Shown here piece after piece: positions 13,621 to 21,795 of a stretch of DNA of 21,809 nucleotides. Within the stretch, counting starts at the first letter, position 1. Every line of letters starts with the position of its first letter. A program made the position numbers and the translations under genes. The stretch is taken from the NCBI GenBank assembly GCA_964346475.1, contig CAYFUM010000027.1:1-21809 (forward strand), given 5' to 3'. The notes beneath the pieces are model-generated. The model had not been told where the DNA came from, ran no database searches, and saw nothing but the letters and a program-made list of their open reading frames with translations. This DNA is from DTU036 sp964346475 (GTDB taxonomy: Bacteria; Bacillota; Clostridia; Peptostreptococcales; Acidaminobacteraceae).

Positions 13621-14873
13621 AAAAGGTTACTATTGTAGATACTCTTTCCAGGGAGGAGTATTATAAATATGAATTTGAAAGTGGTTTTACCCTGGTCCAT
13701 TATCCTAAAAAGGATAGATTCCTAAAATCAGCCTACCTCAGTGTTGGCTTTGGGTCTACTGACCTTGAAGGCCTTTATAGGGGAGAAGCCTTCAGTCTAC
13801 CTGCAGGTACGGCTCATTTCCTTGAGCATAAACTCTTCGAGGGGGAGGTGGATCTCTTTAATAGGATGAGTGCCCTGGGCGCCTCAGTTAATGCCTTTAC
13901 TTCCCATGATCTGACCTGCTACTACTTTAATAGCCCCATAAACTTCAAGGAGGCACTGGACCTTCTTTTACAGATTCCGGTGAGGCCAAGCTACAGTGAA
14001 GAGGGAATTCTCAAAGAAAGGGATATTATATCCCATGAGATTAGGATGTATGAAAACGACCTAGACTACTCAACCTTCCACCGAGGGGTTGACTTCCTCT
14101 ATCCAAGTCACCCTGTAGGCAGAGACATTGCGGGAAGCATCGAAAGCATTGGCAGGATTGACAAGGAGGTCCTTGATAGGGCAGTAAAGAACTATTATGT
14201 ACCTTCCAAGATGCTGCTCTTTCTTATTGGAGATTTTGAGGAGGGAGAGATAGCTAGTATTGTGGATAGGCTTCCGGGCTTCTATCTAGAAGAAAAGGAG
14301 GGAGCCAGGACAAGTCTTGTTGAGGATTTTTTTTCTACTAGCCATAAGAGGCTTGTGGAAAAAAGAGTCATTCCTAGTCCCAGCTTCTCCTACCTTCTTA
14401 AGCTTGAAGGGGGAGCTAGCAGACTTGATGGCTTTAAGGACTCCCTCTACTACAACCTGCTGCTAGATATTCTCTTTAGTGAGGGCAGCGATTTTTACAC
14501 CAGGCACTATGAAGCAGGAGACTTTTCCGATTTCTCCCCCTCCTACAGCTATGGCCCAGGCTATAGCATGGTGGCATTTTCCGGCGAGGGTACCAGGCCC
14601 TTTTTAGTTGAGGAGTCCCTCAATAGGGCTCTTTCAGGAGATTTTTTTATAGAGGATGAGAAAGTCTCCCGTGTTAAAAGAAGACTAATGGGTAGATATC
14701 TCTTAGGTTTTAATTCCCTGGAGGGGATAGCTGTTAATTTTACCTTTTTATTCCACAGAGGTATAGATTTTTTTGACTACCTTCCCTTGATGGAGAAAAC
14801 CACTCTAAATGGCAGAAGAGACGTCTTTAAGGGTTCTTCCTGCTTTTCTATAACTATGGAGGAGGATTTATGA
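13617..14873 (+). CDS. yfmH: M16 family zinc peptidase YfmH
   Basis: The 418-residue protein carries the inverted zinc motif HFLEH (67-71), with His67 and His71 as ligands and Glu70 as the base. Further on, KERDIISHEIRMYEND gives Glu134 and Glu141, spaced like the second acidic pair of pitrilysin, so Glu141 is the likely third zinc ligand. It should be the active half of the YfmF/YfmH pair. The start overlaps the yfmF stop (ATGA) and its own stop overlaps lgt (ATGA), giving a tightly coupled three-gene operon. The physiological substrate is not known from the sequence; a link to elongation factor P modification is carried by annotations of Bacillus relatives. Confidence 0.92.
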   Translation: MKKVTIVDTLSREEYYKYEFESGFTLVHYPKKDRFLKSAYLSVGFGSTDLEGLYRGEAFSLPAGTAHFLEHKLFEGEVDLFNRMSALGASVNAFTSHDLTCYYFNSPINFKEALDLLLQIPVRPSYSEEGILKERDIISHEIRMYENDLDYSTFHRGVDFLYPSHPVGRDIAGSIESIGRIDKEVLDRAVKNYYVPSKMLLFLIGDFEEGEIASIVDRLPGFYLEEKEGARTSLVEDFFSTSHKRLVEKRVIPSPSFSYLLKLEGGASRLDGFKDSLYYNLLLDILFSEGSDFYTRHYEAGDFSDFSPSYSYGPGYSMVAFSGEGTRPFLVEESLNRALSGDFFIEDEKVSRVKRRLMGRYLLGFNSLEGIAVNFTFLFHRGIDFFDYLPLMEKTTLNGRRDVFKGSSCFSITMEEDL

Positions 14874-15601
14874 ATCCCGTAGCTTTTTCTTTATTTGGTC
14901 TGGAAATCCGCTGGTATGGAATCCTTATGGTTCTGAGCTTTATTCTAGCTGGATCTCTCTTGCAAAGGTGGGGGAAGGAGGCCGGATATAAGGAAGATGA
15001 TCTTTTGGATTTGACTCTGGTGGTTATTCTAACCGCTATTCTGGGTGCTAGGCTCTATTATGTGGCCTTTAGCTGGGACTACTACAGGGGAGATATCCTT
15101 AAGATAATTAATCTCAGAGGAGGAGGCCTGGCTATCCATGGTGGTATTATAGGAGGCCTGCTGGGAGGTTACATTTTTTCTAGAATAAGAAAACTGAATT
15201 TTCTAGAGCTTACTGATTTTGTGGCTCCTGGTCTTATCCTGGGCCAGGCTATAGGCCGCTGGGGTAACTTCTTTAACCAGGAGGCCCATGGAGGTCCCAC
15301 AAATCTACCCTGGGCTATAACTGTGGCAGGTGAGAAGGTCCATCCTACCTTTTTATATGAATCCCTCTGGAACCTGGCTGTCTTCTTCATCCTACTTAAG
15401 ACTTTAAAGAAAAAGAAGTTTGATGGACAAGTCTTTCTTCTACATGGAATTCTATATTCCTTGGGAAGATTTTGGATAGAAGGACTAAGAACGGACTCCC
15501 TTATGCTGGGTCCACTCCGCATAGCCCAGGTGGTAAGCCTGGGGACAATTGTGGTCTTCTCCGGCCTCTACTACTATAGGTCGTGGTCAAAAAAATTTTA
15601 G
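14870..15601 (+). CDS. lgt: Prolipoprotein diacylglyceryl transferase Lgt
   Basis: The 243-residue membrane protein moves diacylglycerol from phosphatidylglycerol onto the lipobox cysteine of prolipoproteins. It has about seven hydrophobic segments and the family signature GQAIGRWGNFFNQEAHG (125-141), with Arg130 and Asn133 matching known essential positions, plus LAIHGGIIGGLLGG with His90, and LGRFWIEGLRTDS (198-210). The ribosome site GGAGGA lies inside the end of yfmH. An evident substrate is the lipoprotein at 8351. It is the last gene before a terminator. Confidence 0.96.
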   Translation: MNPVAFSLFGLEIRWYGILMVLSFILAGSLLQRWGKEAGYKEDDLLDLTLVVILTAILGARLYYVAFSWDYYRGDILKIINLRGGGLAIHGGIIGGLLGGYIFSRIRKLNFLELTDFVAPGLILGQAIGRWGNFFNQEAHGGPTNLPWAITVAGEKVHPTFLYESLWNLAVFFILLKTLKKKKFDGQVFLLHGILYSLGRFWIEGLRTDSLMLGPLRIAQVVSLGTIVVFSGLYYYRSWSKKF

Positions 15602-15634
15602 ACGAAAATTCAAGTAGTTGAGAAAATTAATTTG

Positions 15635-15672
15635 ATGAATCTGCTAATAATCCTTGCAGATTCATTTTTTTT
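15635..15672 (+). terminator. Intrinsic terminator after lgt
   Basis: ATGAATCTGC (15635-15644) pairs perfectly with GCAGATTCAT (15656-15665) around an eleven-base loop, followed by eight T (15665-15672). The downstream arm also contains the -35 of the mraZ promoter. Confidence 0.93.
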
Positions 15673-15682
15673 CGTGTATTAT
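15654..15682 (+). promoter_or_regulatory. Promoter of the mraZ division cluster
   Basis: TTGCAG (15654-15659), a 17-base spacer and TATTAT (15677-15682). The start of transcription would fall at about 15689, just before the MraZ repeats. The leader to ATG 15755 would be about 66 bases. Confidence 0.7.
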
Positions 15683-15690
15683 TACTATAA

Positions 15691-15730
15691 AAGTGGGATG
15701 AAGTGGCATAAAGTGTCACGCAGTGGGATA
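15691..15730 (+). promoter_or_regulatory. MraZ operator, four 10-base direct repeats
   Basis: Four consecutive ten-base units read AAGTGGGATG, AAGTGGCATA, AAGTGTCACG and CAGTGGGATA. The AGTG core repeats at an exact ten-base period. Known MraZ sites are TGGGN-type or AAAGTG-type repeats of the same period between the promoter and mraZ. It should mediate autorepression of the cluster. Confidence 0.85.
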
Positions 15731-15754
15731 TCTATCCCGGAAAAAGGTCTTTCT

Positions 15755-16183
15755 ATGTTTATAGGTGAATACAAACACACAACCGATGCCAAGGGCCGGG
15801 TTTCCATACCCAGCCTATTTAGAGAACAATTAGGAGAGGTTTTCTATGTAACCGCGGGCCTTGATAAGGCTATATTTGTGTTTACCCAGGAAGAGTGGGA
15901 CTATTTCCAATCAGTGTTTAAGAAAATACCTCTATCAAATAAAAAGGGTAGGGCCTTTGTAAGAAAATTTAATGGTAGTGCAAGTGAGTGTACCCTGGAT
16001 AAATCGGGGAGGATGCTAATCCCTCAGAACCTAAGAGAACACGCTTCCATAGACAAAAGTACCATCATAATAGGAGCCGGGTCAAGAATAGAGATCTGGG
16101 ATGAGGATGTATGGAAGAGTTACTGTGAAGAAGAGTTAAGCTTTGAAGAACTTGCAGACAGCATGGAAGAACTAGGTATATAA
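15755..16183 (+). CDS. mraZ: Transcriptional regulator MraZ
   Basis: The 142-residue protein has two AbrB-like halves, each with a DxxGR motif: DAKGRVSIPS (11-20) and DKSGRMLIPQ (82-91). MraZ forms a ring that binds tandem repeats and usually represses the division and cell-wall cluster that starts with its own gene. The same frame is open back to an ATG at 15632, but ATG 15755 gives the family start MFIGEYKHTTDAKGR and leaves the operator and promoter outside the coding region, so it is preferred. AAAAAGG (15741-15747) is the likely ribosome site. Confidence 0.95.
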   Translation: MFIGEYKHTTDAKGRVSIPSLFREQLGEVFYVTAGLDKAIFVFTQEEWDYFQSVFKKIPLSNKKGRAFVRKFNGSASECTLDKSGRMLIPQNLREHASIDKSTIIIGAGSRIEIWDEDVWKSYCEEELSFEELADSMEELGI

Positions 16184-16184
16184 A

Positions 16185-17105
16185 ATGGGATTTTCGCATA
16201 TTAGTGTCATGCCCCAGGAGGTCCTAGATTATCTTCAAGTAAGTCCTGATGGAGTTTATCTAGATGGAACCCTAGGTGGCGCTGGGCATGCGGGGGAGAT
16301 TTTAAAGAGGCTTGATAGTGGCCTTTTAGTAGGAATAGATAAGGATAAAGATGCCATAGCTTATAGCAAGGAAAAGCTTAAGGAGCTAGGGGGCAACTTT
16401 GTTCTAGCCAAAGCAGATTTTTTCAATGCAGATTTGCTTCTGGACGAGCTGGAAATTCGGAAGATCCAAGGAGCCCTTTTAGATTTAGGAGTATCCAGCT
16501 ACCAGCTGGATGAGGCTCAAAGGGGCTTTAGCTACCAGCAGGAAGCTCCTCTTGATATGAGGATGAACCAGTGCCAGAAAATAGATGCTGCCTATGTGGT
16601 AAATAACTACTCAGCTAAGGAACTGGAGCGGATTATCTGGGACTATGGCGAGGAAAAGTGGGCTAGAAGAATAGCGGAGTTCATTGTAGATAATAGGCCA
16701 ATTGAAACTACTGGTCAGCTGGTAGGTGTACTCAAAAAAGCTATACCAGCAGCCGCCAGACAGGATAAACATCCTGGTAGAAAGACCTTTCAGGCCCTTC
16801 GAATAGAGGTAAATAATGAGCTTTCCAGGCTGCAGGAGAGCCTGGAGAAGATTTTTTATAGATTGGAAGTGGGAGGGAGGCTGGTGGTTATTAGCTTTCA
16901 CTCTTTAGAAGATAGGATTGTAAAGCAGACCTTTGCCAGTTTGCAGAAGGGTTGTACCTGTCCTCCTGAGATACCAGTTTGCACCTGTGGGAAAACTCCC
17001 CAGGGAAAAATAATAACAAGAAAGCCGGTAGAAGCACATTTTAAGGAATTAGAATTTAATCCTCGTAGCCGCAGCGCTAAGCTAAGAGTGATAGAAAGGA
17101 TTTAG
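16185..17105 (+). CDS. rsmH: 16S rRNA (cytosine-1402 N4) methyltransferase RsmH
   Basis: The 306-residue protein is of normal length. It carries the SAM-binding segment YLDGTLGGAGHAGEILKRL (25-43), the DLGVSSYQLDEAQRGFSY and DMRMN signature, KTFQALRIEVNNEL, and VISFHSLEDRIVK. It adds the N4 methyl group to cytosine 1402 in the decoding centre. ATG 16185 follows the mraZ stop by one base and no strong ribosome site is seen, which suggests coupling. This is the standard second gene of the division cluster. Confidence 0.97.
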   Translation: MGFSHISVMPQEVLDYLQVSPDGVYLDGTLGGAGHAGEILKRLDSGLLVGIDKDKDAIAYSKEKLKELGGNFVLAKADFFNADLLLDELEIRKIQGALLDLGVSSYQLDEAQRGFSYQQEAPLDMRMNQCQKIDAAYVVNNYSAKELERIIWDYGEEKWARRIAEFIVDNRPIETTGQLVGVLKKAIPAAARQDKHPGRKTFQALRIEVNNELSRLQESLEKIFYRLEVGGRLVVISFHSLEDRIVKQTFASLQKGCTCPPEIPVCTCGKTPQGKIITRKPVEAHFKELEFNPRSRSAKLRVIERI

Positions 17106-17107
17106 GG

Positions 17108-17533
17108 ATGAAGCTGGATTTTGGTGAATTCGATAAGGCTTATAACGAAGACCTTAAGAGAAGAAGAGATGAAGACGCAAAAAACAAAAAATCTGGGCAT
17201 AGGGATAATGGAAATAATTTAGGACTGGCTTTTATACTTTTTCTTGCTTTCTTGATTTTCGCCAATATCATTAATGGCTTTGTCGGGCTCAATCAGATGA
17301 AGTTTGAGAATCTAGAGTTGTCCCATCGCATAGAGGATTTAAACACTGAAATAGAGCAGCTGCAAATTAAGCTAGACCAGCTGACAGCAAATCCAATCAT
17401 TGAAAAACAAGCCAGGGAAAAACTCGGTATGATCTTTCCTAATGAGACGCAGAAGATAAGCCTAGAGATGCGCAGGAGCTTTGCATTGAATCCTGAGGAT
17501 GTTAGTGTTATAGTAAAGGATGAAAGAGACTAA
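17108..17533 (+). CDS. ftsL: FtsL/DivIC-like septum protein
   Basis: The 141-residue protein has a charged cytoplasmic N-terminus (about 1-37), one membrane segment (about 38-60) and a periplasm-side coiled coil (about 62-95). It then has NPIIEKQAREKLGMI, a pattern found in FtsL/DivIC proteins. It starts two bases after rsmH and precedes the penicillin-binding protein, the normal place of ftsL. In the divisome, FtsL and DivIC bridge FtsQ and the FtsW-FtsI synthase. FtsL sequences diverge fast, so the symbol rests largely on topology and position. Confidence 0.85.
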   Translation: MKLDFGEFDKAYNEDLKRRRDEDAKNKKSGHRDNGNNLGLAFILFLAFLIFANIINGFVGLNQMKFENLELSHRIEDLNTEIEQLQIKLDQLTANPIIEKQAREKLGMIFPNETQKISLEMRRSFALNPEDVSVIVKDERD

Positions 17534-17554
17534 AACTAAAGGATAAGAGGTCAA

Positions 17555-19675
17555 ATGAAAAACTCAAATAAAAAGATATATGTCGCTTTCGCCGTCATAT
17601 GTCTTATTTTTTTTATAATATTAGCTAGGAGCTTTCAGCTCCAGGTTTTAGAACATGATGAACTCTCAGAAAAGGCTAGAGCCCTTAGTAAGCTAGATCT
17701 GGATATAGATCCTGTTAGGGGGGATATTTTGGATGCCAATGGAAATGTCCTGGCTACCTCTACCAAGTACTATGATTTCTGGGTCAATAAATCCGATGTA
17801 AATTATGAGGCTATGGATGATAGGGACAGGGAGATTTTTGAAGAAGATCTAGATTTTTTGTCTTCTAATTTATCCGTCGAGAAAGAGGATTTGAGGGCTA
17901 GGATTTTCTCCGAAGAAGAGAGCAATCAAATTGCCAAGGATGTCACCAAGGAGGTGGCAGATAGGATCAAAGAAGATAAGCCCAGGTGGCTGGCCATAGT
18001 ATCTAGATACAAGAGAGTCTATCCCTATCAGAGTCTGGCTTCCCATTTAATCGGAGTTACCGATGGGGATGGGGTTGGACTTTCAGGACTGGAGCTGGGC
18101 TTTAACGACCAGCTCAGTGGAACCAGGGGTAAGTATGTAATAGATACAGATCTCCACGGTAACGCCCTGGCCCTTAGCGATACCAAGCGCTATGCTGCCA
18201 CAGATGGTTTTAATCTTCATACAACCCTGGATATCAATATCCAGCAGTATAGTGACTATTGGTCCCAGGTCTGCCTCAATGAAACTGAATCAAAAAGGGT
18301 AACTGTAATTGTCATGGAAACCAAGACAGGCGCAATAAAAGCCATGTCAACTCCACCTTTTTTTGATTTAAATGAGCCCAGAAAATTACCTGGAATTGAC
18401 AATCTATCAGGTGAGGAGTATGTGAACCTCCTGTATGAGACCTGGGGAAATCCTGCTGTGGAATCCCTCTATGAACCTGGTAGTGTTGGAAAGCTACTTA
18501 CTGTTTCTGCAGGTCTTGAGGATAATGCCATAGAACTTGATACTCAGTTTTACTGTGATGGGGTCTATGAATTCCCTGTAGAAGGTGAAGATATCTCCAT
18601 AGAGTGCTGGGTCTACCCCCGCGAGCACGGCCAGCAGGACACCACCCAATCCCTTATGCACAGTTGCAATCCTGCCTTTGTCCAGATGGGTAACAAGATA
18701 GGCGGAGAGAGGCTCTACCACTATCTTGAGGCCTTTGGTATAGGAAGAAGAACCAGGTCCTCTATTGGGAATGAAGCCTATCCTCTACTACCAAAACCAG
18801 GAAATATTGTTGAGGAGGCCACCATGACCTATGGCTATAGTTATGCTGTGACCCCTCTACAGATGCTGACAGCTTTAAATGCAGTTGTCAACGATGGCGA
18901 CTTGATGCAGGCCAGGGTTTATAGTGAAATAACGGGGAGAGATGGCGAGATTATAGAAGAAAACCCTGTGAAAAAGCAAAGGTCGGTTATTACTCCCCGC
19001 ACCTCTCAAATGGTTAGAGATATGATGTCGGCCATTATTAATGAGGATGATGGGAAGCGCTATGACACCAAGGGAATACCAATGGGGGGGAAGACTGGAA
19101 CTACCAATCTCATGGAGGATGGGGTCTATTCCGAGGACTATGGTATCAGACTTGCCTACTTCTTAAGTGCTCCAATAAATAATCCGGAGTACTCTATATA
19201 TCTTTATGTTGATCAGCCTAAAAAAAAGATGACATCTACTGATAATGCTACCTATGCTATAAGTCTAATGCAGGACATCTTGAACTATACAGGCTATATA
19301 GGAGGAGACTTCAGCGAGGAGCCGGTGGAAATTCCAAATCTTGAGGGTCATTCCCCCCAGTCAGCTCTAGAGTATTTAACAGATATAGGCCTGGGTGCAA
19401 TTTTTAAAAATTATGATATCAATGATGATGAGGCTGTGGTTTTAGAGCAGTTTCCTAAGGCAGGAGAGAAGGTTCAAAGGGGGGCTAGTATAATGCTTAA
19501 CTTTGGAGCTGATATGTCTGGTCTCTACAAGCATCCTATAAAAAAAGGTCTCTATGAGACCTATATTCCCCAGGGTACAGTACTTGAAGGCCTCAAAGAA
19601 CCCAGTGATGACGGGGAGGGCTGGGAAGACTACGAAGAGGACTATGAAGAGGACTATGAAGAAGGAGGCGACTAG
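17555..19675 (+). CDS. ftsI: Class B penicillin-binding protein with one PASTA domain (FtsI/SpoVD type)
   Basis: The 706-residue transpeptidase cross-links septal peptidoglycan. It has a short cytoplasmic end, a membrane segment (about 8-24), a dimerisation domain (PVRGDILDANGNVLA, 53-67) and a transpeptidase domain with all three motifs: SVGK (Ser310-Lys313), SCN (370-372) and KTG (513-515). One PASTA domain (about 590-651) follows, then an acidic tail ending in three DYEE repeats. The SxxK motif is SVGK where relatives usually have STFK or STMK. A single PASTA domain is also seen in SpoVD, so it could be either protein; its place after ftsL suggests a division role. The stop overlaps the next gene. 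Confidence 0.93.
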   Translation: MKNSNKKIYVAFAVICLIFFIILARSFQLQVLEHDELSEKARALSKLDLDIDPVRGDILDANGNVLATSTKYYDFWVNKSDVNYEAMDDRDREIFEEDLDFLSSNLSVEKEDLRARIFSEEESNQIAKDVTKEVADRIKEDKPRWLAIVSRYKRVYPYQSLASHLIGVTDGDGVGLSGLELGFNDQLSGTRGKYVIDTDLHGNALALSDTKRYAATDGFNLHTTLDINIQQYSDYWSQVCLNETESKRVTVIVMETKTGAIKAMSTPPFFDLNEPRKLPGIDNLSGEEYVNLLYETWGNPAVESLYEPGSVGKLLTVSAGLEDNAIELDTQFYCDGVYEFPVEGEDISIECWVYPREHGQQDTTQSLMHSCNPAFVQMGNKIGGERLYHYLEAFGIGRRTRSSIGNEAYPLLPKPGNIVEEATMTYGYSYAVTPLQMLTALNAVVNDGDLMQARVYSEITGRDGEIIEENPVKKQRSVITPRTSQMVRDMMSAIINEDDGKRYDTKGIPMGGKTGTTNLMEDGVYSEDYGIRLAYFLSAPINNPEYSIYLYVDQPKKKMTSTDNATYAISLMQDILNYTGYIGGDFSEEPVEIPNLEGHSPQSALEYLTDIGLGAIFKNYDINDDEAVVLEQFPKAGEKVQRGASIMLNFGADMSGLYKHPIKKGLYETYIPQGTVLEGLKEPSDDGEGWEDYEEDYEEDYEEGGD
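19628..19663 (+). repeat. Three 12-base tandem repeats encoding DYEE
   Basis: GACTACGAAGAG, GACTATGAAGAG and GACTATGAAGAA follow one another without gaps, encoding three DYEE units at the end of the penicillin-binding protein. The last unit touches the ribosome site GGAGG (19664-19668) of the next gene. Copy number changes would keep frame. Confidence 0.9.
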
Positions 19676-21639
19676 TGGCAAATGGTTACACCAATGAGAG
19701 CATAAAGTCCCTCAAGGGGGCCGACCGAGTAAGAAAAAGACCAGCGGTTATCTTTGGTTCTGATGGTATTGAAGGTTGTAAACATTCGGTTTTTGAGATC
19801 CTTTCCAACTCCATAGATGAAGCAAGAGAAGGCTTTGGTAAAAAAATTATTCTTACCCATCATAAAAATGATGCTATTACTATAGAAGACTTCGGTAGAG
19901 GGATACCTGTTGGATATAATCGAAAGGAAAAAAAATATAACTGGGAGTTGCTTTTTACCGAGCTCTATGCCGGTGGTAAGTACAATACCAATGAAGGAGA
20001 AAATTATCAGTATTCTCTAGGCCTCAATGGTCTGGGCCTAACAGCCACCCAGTATAGTTCTGCCTATATGGATGTTGAGATATATAGGGATAATAAGCAG
20101 TATCTTCTCCATTTTGAGGAGGGTGAGGTGGTGGGAGGTCTGAAACAAAAGGCCATGAAGCACCCCACAGGTAGCAGGATTAGCTGGCTACCAGACCTCA
20201 AGGTCTTTACTGAGATAAAGATTGAGCCCTCATATTTTCAGATTCTCCTCAAGGAGCAGGCTGTTGTAAATAAGGGGATTAGCTTTGTATATGTTAATGA
20301 AGAGCTGGACACCAGAGAAGAATTTTATTATGAGAGGGGTATAGAAGATTACCTAGAGGAGCTATCCCAGTCTAAGGAAATCATACCCATCTTTAAGATG
20401 GAGGATTCTGGTAGAGGAAGGGATAGATCGGACCACTCAGATTACAATGTAAAATACGAACTGGTCTTTACCTTTAATAATGAGGTTAATAGGCTCAGCT
20501 ACTTTCACAACTCCAGTGCCCTTACCTATGGAGGCTCTCCAGACAGCGCAGTCAAGACTGCCTTTATCTATGAGATAGATAAGTTCCTAAAAAGCAGTGG
20601 AAAGTATAAGAAGAATGAGTCCATGATCAACTTTGTTGATATAGAGGACAGCCTTCTACTTATATGTAACTCCTTTTCCAGTATAACAAGCTATGAAAAC
20701 CAGACGAAAAAGAGTATAACAAACCACTTTATAAAGAGGTTTCTGACCGACTCCATCAGGGAAAATCTTGAGGTTATCTTCACTGAAAATCCCGATGCTA
20801 TGAATAAGGTTCTTGACCAGGTCCTGGTCAATAAGAGAAGTAGAGAGAAGGCTGAGATAGCCAGGACTACTATAAGAAAGAAACTCTCGGGCAAACATGA
20901 TGTCTTTAATAAGGTAGCAAAGTTTGTAGACTGCCGCAGTAAGAAGGCTTCTGAGAGGGAACTTTTTATAGTAGAGGGAGATTCGGCTCTAGGTGCTTGT
21001 AAGATGGCCAGGGATTCAAACTTCCAAGCCTTAATTCCAGTACGGGGTAAGATCCTCAATACTCTCAAATCCGACTATGATAGGATTTTTAAGAGCGATA
21101 TTATTATGGACCTTATGAAGGTTATAGGAGCTGGAGTTGAAATTAAGTCCAAGCACAGAGAGGGAGAAGACAGTTTTGATATAAAGGGCCTCCGTTATGA
21201 TAAGATAATCATCACCACTGACGCCGATGTTGATGGTTTCCAGATTAGAACCCTAATACTTACAGTCTTTTATAGTTTGGCACCGACCCTTCTTAGGGAG
21301 GGTAAGGTCTATATTGCTGAGTCACCCCTGTATGAAATAGTATCTAAGGGGGAAAGTCACTTTGCCTATAGTGAGATGGAGAAAAACTCCCTATTAAAAA
21401 AGCTAGATGATTCAAAGGCCAAGATTCATAGGTCTAAGGGCTTGGGTGAGAATGACCCTGAGATGATGTGGCAGACCACCATGAACCCTGAGACAAGGAA
21501 GCTTATCCAGGTCAAGTTTGATGATGAGAAGGAGGCCCGCTATACCTTTGACGCTCTACTTGGGGATAATTTGGAGGAAAGAAAATTCCTAATAGAGACC
21601 AAGGGAGCCCATTACTTGGACCAATTAGATCTATATTAG
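19675..21639 (+). CDS. Divergent type II topoisomerase B subunit (GyrB/ParE paralog)
   Basis: The 654-residue protein has all modules. The ATPase domain has VFEILSNSIDEA (Glu41, Asn45), EDFGRGIPVG (71-80), ELYAGGKY (97-103) and SLGLNGLGLTATQYSS (114-129). The transducer holds YENQTKKSITN (Lys345). The Toprim domain has FIVEGDSALGACKMARD (Glu434) and DADVDGFQIRTL (Asp516, 518, 520), and MNPETRKL lies near the end. The ATP and metal residues are kept, but usual surroundings are changed: EGDSAGGSA is EGDSALGAC, DADVDGAHIR is DADVDGFQIR, and GLHGVG is GLNGLG. It is therefore probably an active but divergent paralog, with the housekeeping gyrB elsewhere. GTG 19675 overlaps the ftsI stop (TAGTG) behind GGAGG. 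Confidence 0.9.
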   Translation: MANGYTNESIKSLKGADRVRKRPAVIFGSDGIEGCKHSVFEILSNSIDEAREGFGKKIILTHHKNDAITIEDFGRGIPVGYNRKEKKYNWELLFTELYAGGKYNTNEGENYQYSLGLNGLGLTATQYSSAYMDVEIYRDNKQYLLHFEEGEVVGGLKQKAMKHPTGSRISWLPDLKVFTEIKIEPSYFQILLKEQAVVNKGISFVYVNEELDTREEFYYERGIEDYLEELSQSKEIIPIFKMEDSGRGRDRSDHSDYNVKYELVFTFNNEVNRLSYFHNSSALTYGGSPDSAVKTAFIYEIDKFLKSSGKYKKNESMINFVDIEDSLLLICNSFSSITSYENQTKKSITNHFIKRFLTDSIRENLEVIFTENPDAMNKVLDQVLVNKRSREKAEIARTTIRKKLSGKHDVFNKVAKFVDCRSKKASERELFIVEGDSALGACKMARDSNFQALIPVRGKILNTLKSDYDRIFKSDIIMDLMKVIGAGVEIKSKHREGEDSFDIKGLRYDKIIITTDADVDGFQIRTLILTVFYSLAPTLLREGKVYIAESPLYEIVSKGESHFAYSEMEKNSLLKKLDDSKAKIHRSKGLGENDPEMMWQTTMNPETRKLIQVKFDDEKEARYTFDALLGDNLEERKFLIETKGAHYLDQLDLY

Positions 21640-21668
21640 AGGATAGCCTTGGCTATCCTCTTTTTTTT
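21639..21668 (+). terminator. Intrinsic terminator after the topoisomerase gene
   Basis: GAGGATAGC (21639-21647) pairs perfectly with GCTATCCTC (21652-21660) around CTTG, followed by eight T (21661-21668). The stem begins within the stop codon. Confidence 0.95.
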
Positions 21669-21766
21669 AGAAACTAGTCTATAATAAGCTAAGATAAGGG
21701 TATAAATGTAAAGCAGCCAAGAAGAGGGTTGTTACAAATCCTTAAGAAAAAAACCTATATATATCC

Positions 21767-21795
21767 TTGACCGAGGTAAACATTTAGGGTATATT
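21767..21795 (+). promoter_or_regulatory. Promoter pointing out of the window
   Basis: TTGACC (21767-21772), a 17-base spacer and TATATT (21790-21795), the same hexamers and spacing as the lipoprotein promoter at 8281. The gene it serves lies beyond 21809. Confidence 0.7.

Noticed and set aside
15691..15730. CRISPR-like or phage repeat interpretation of the ten-base repeats
   Set aside because: The units are contiguous without spacers and match an MraZ operator in place and period.
15632..15754. Extended N-terminus for mraZ from ATG 15632
   Set aside because: It would cover the terminator, promoter and MraZ operator, and homologs start at MFIGEY.
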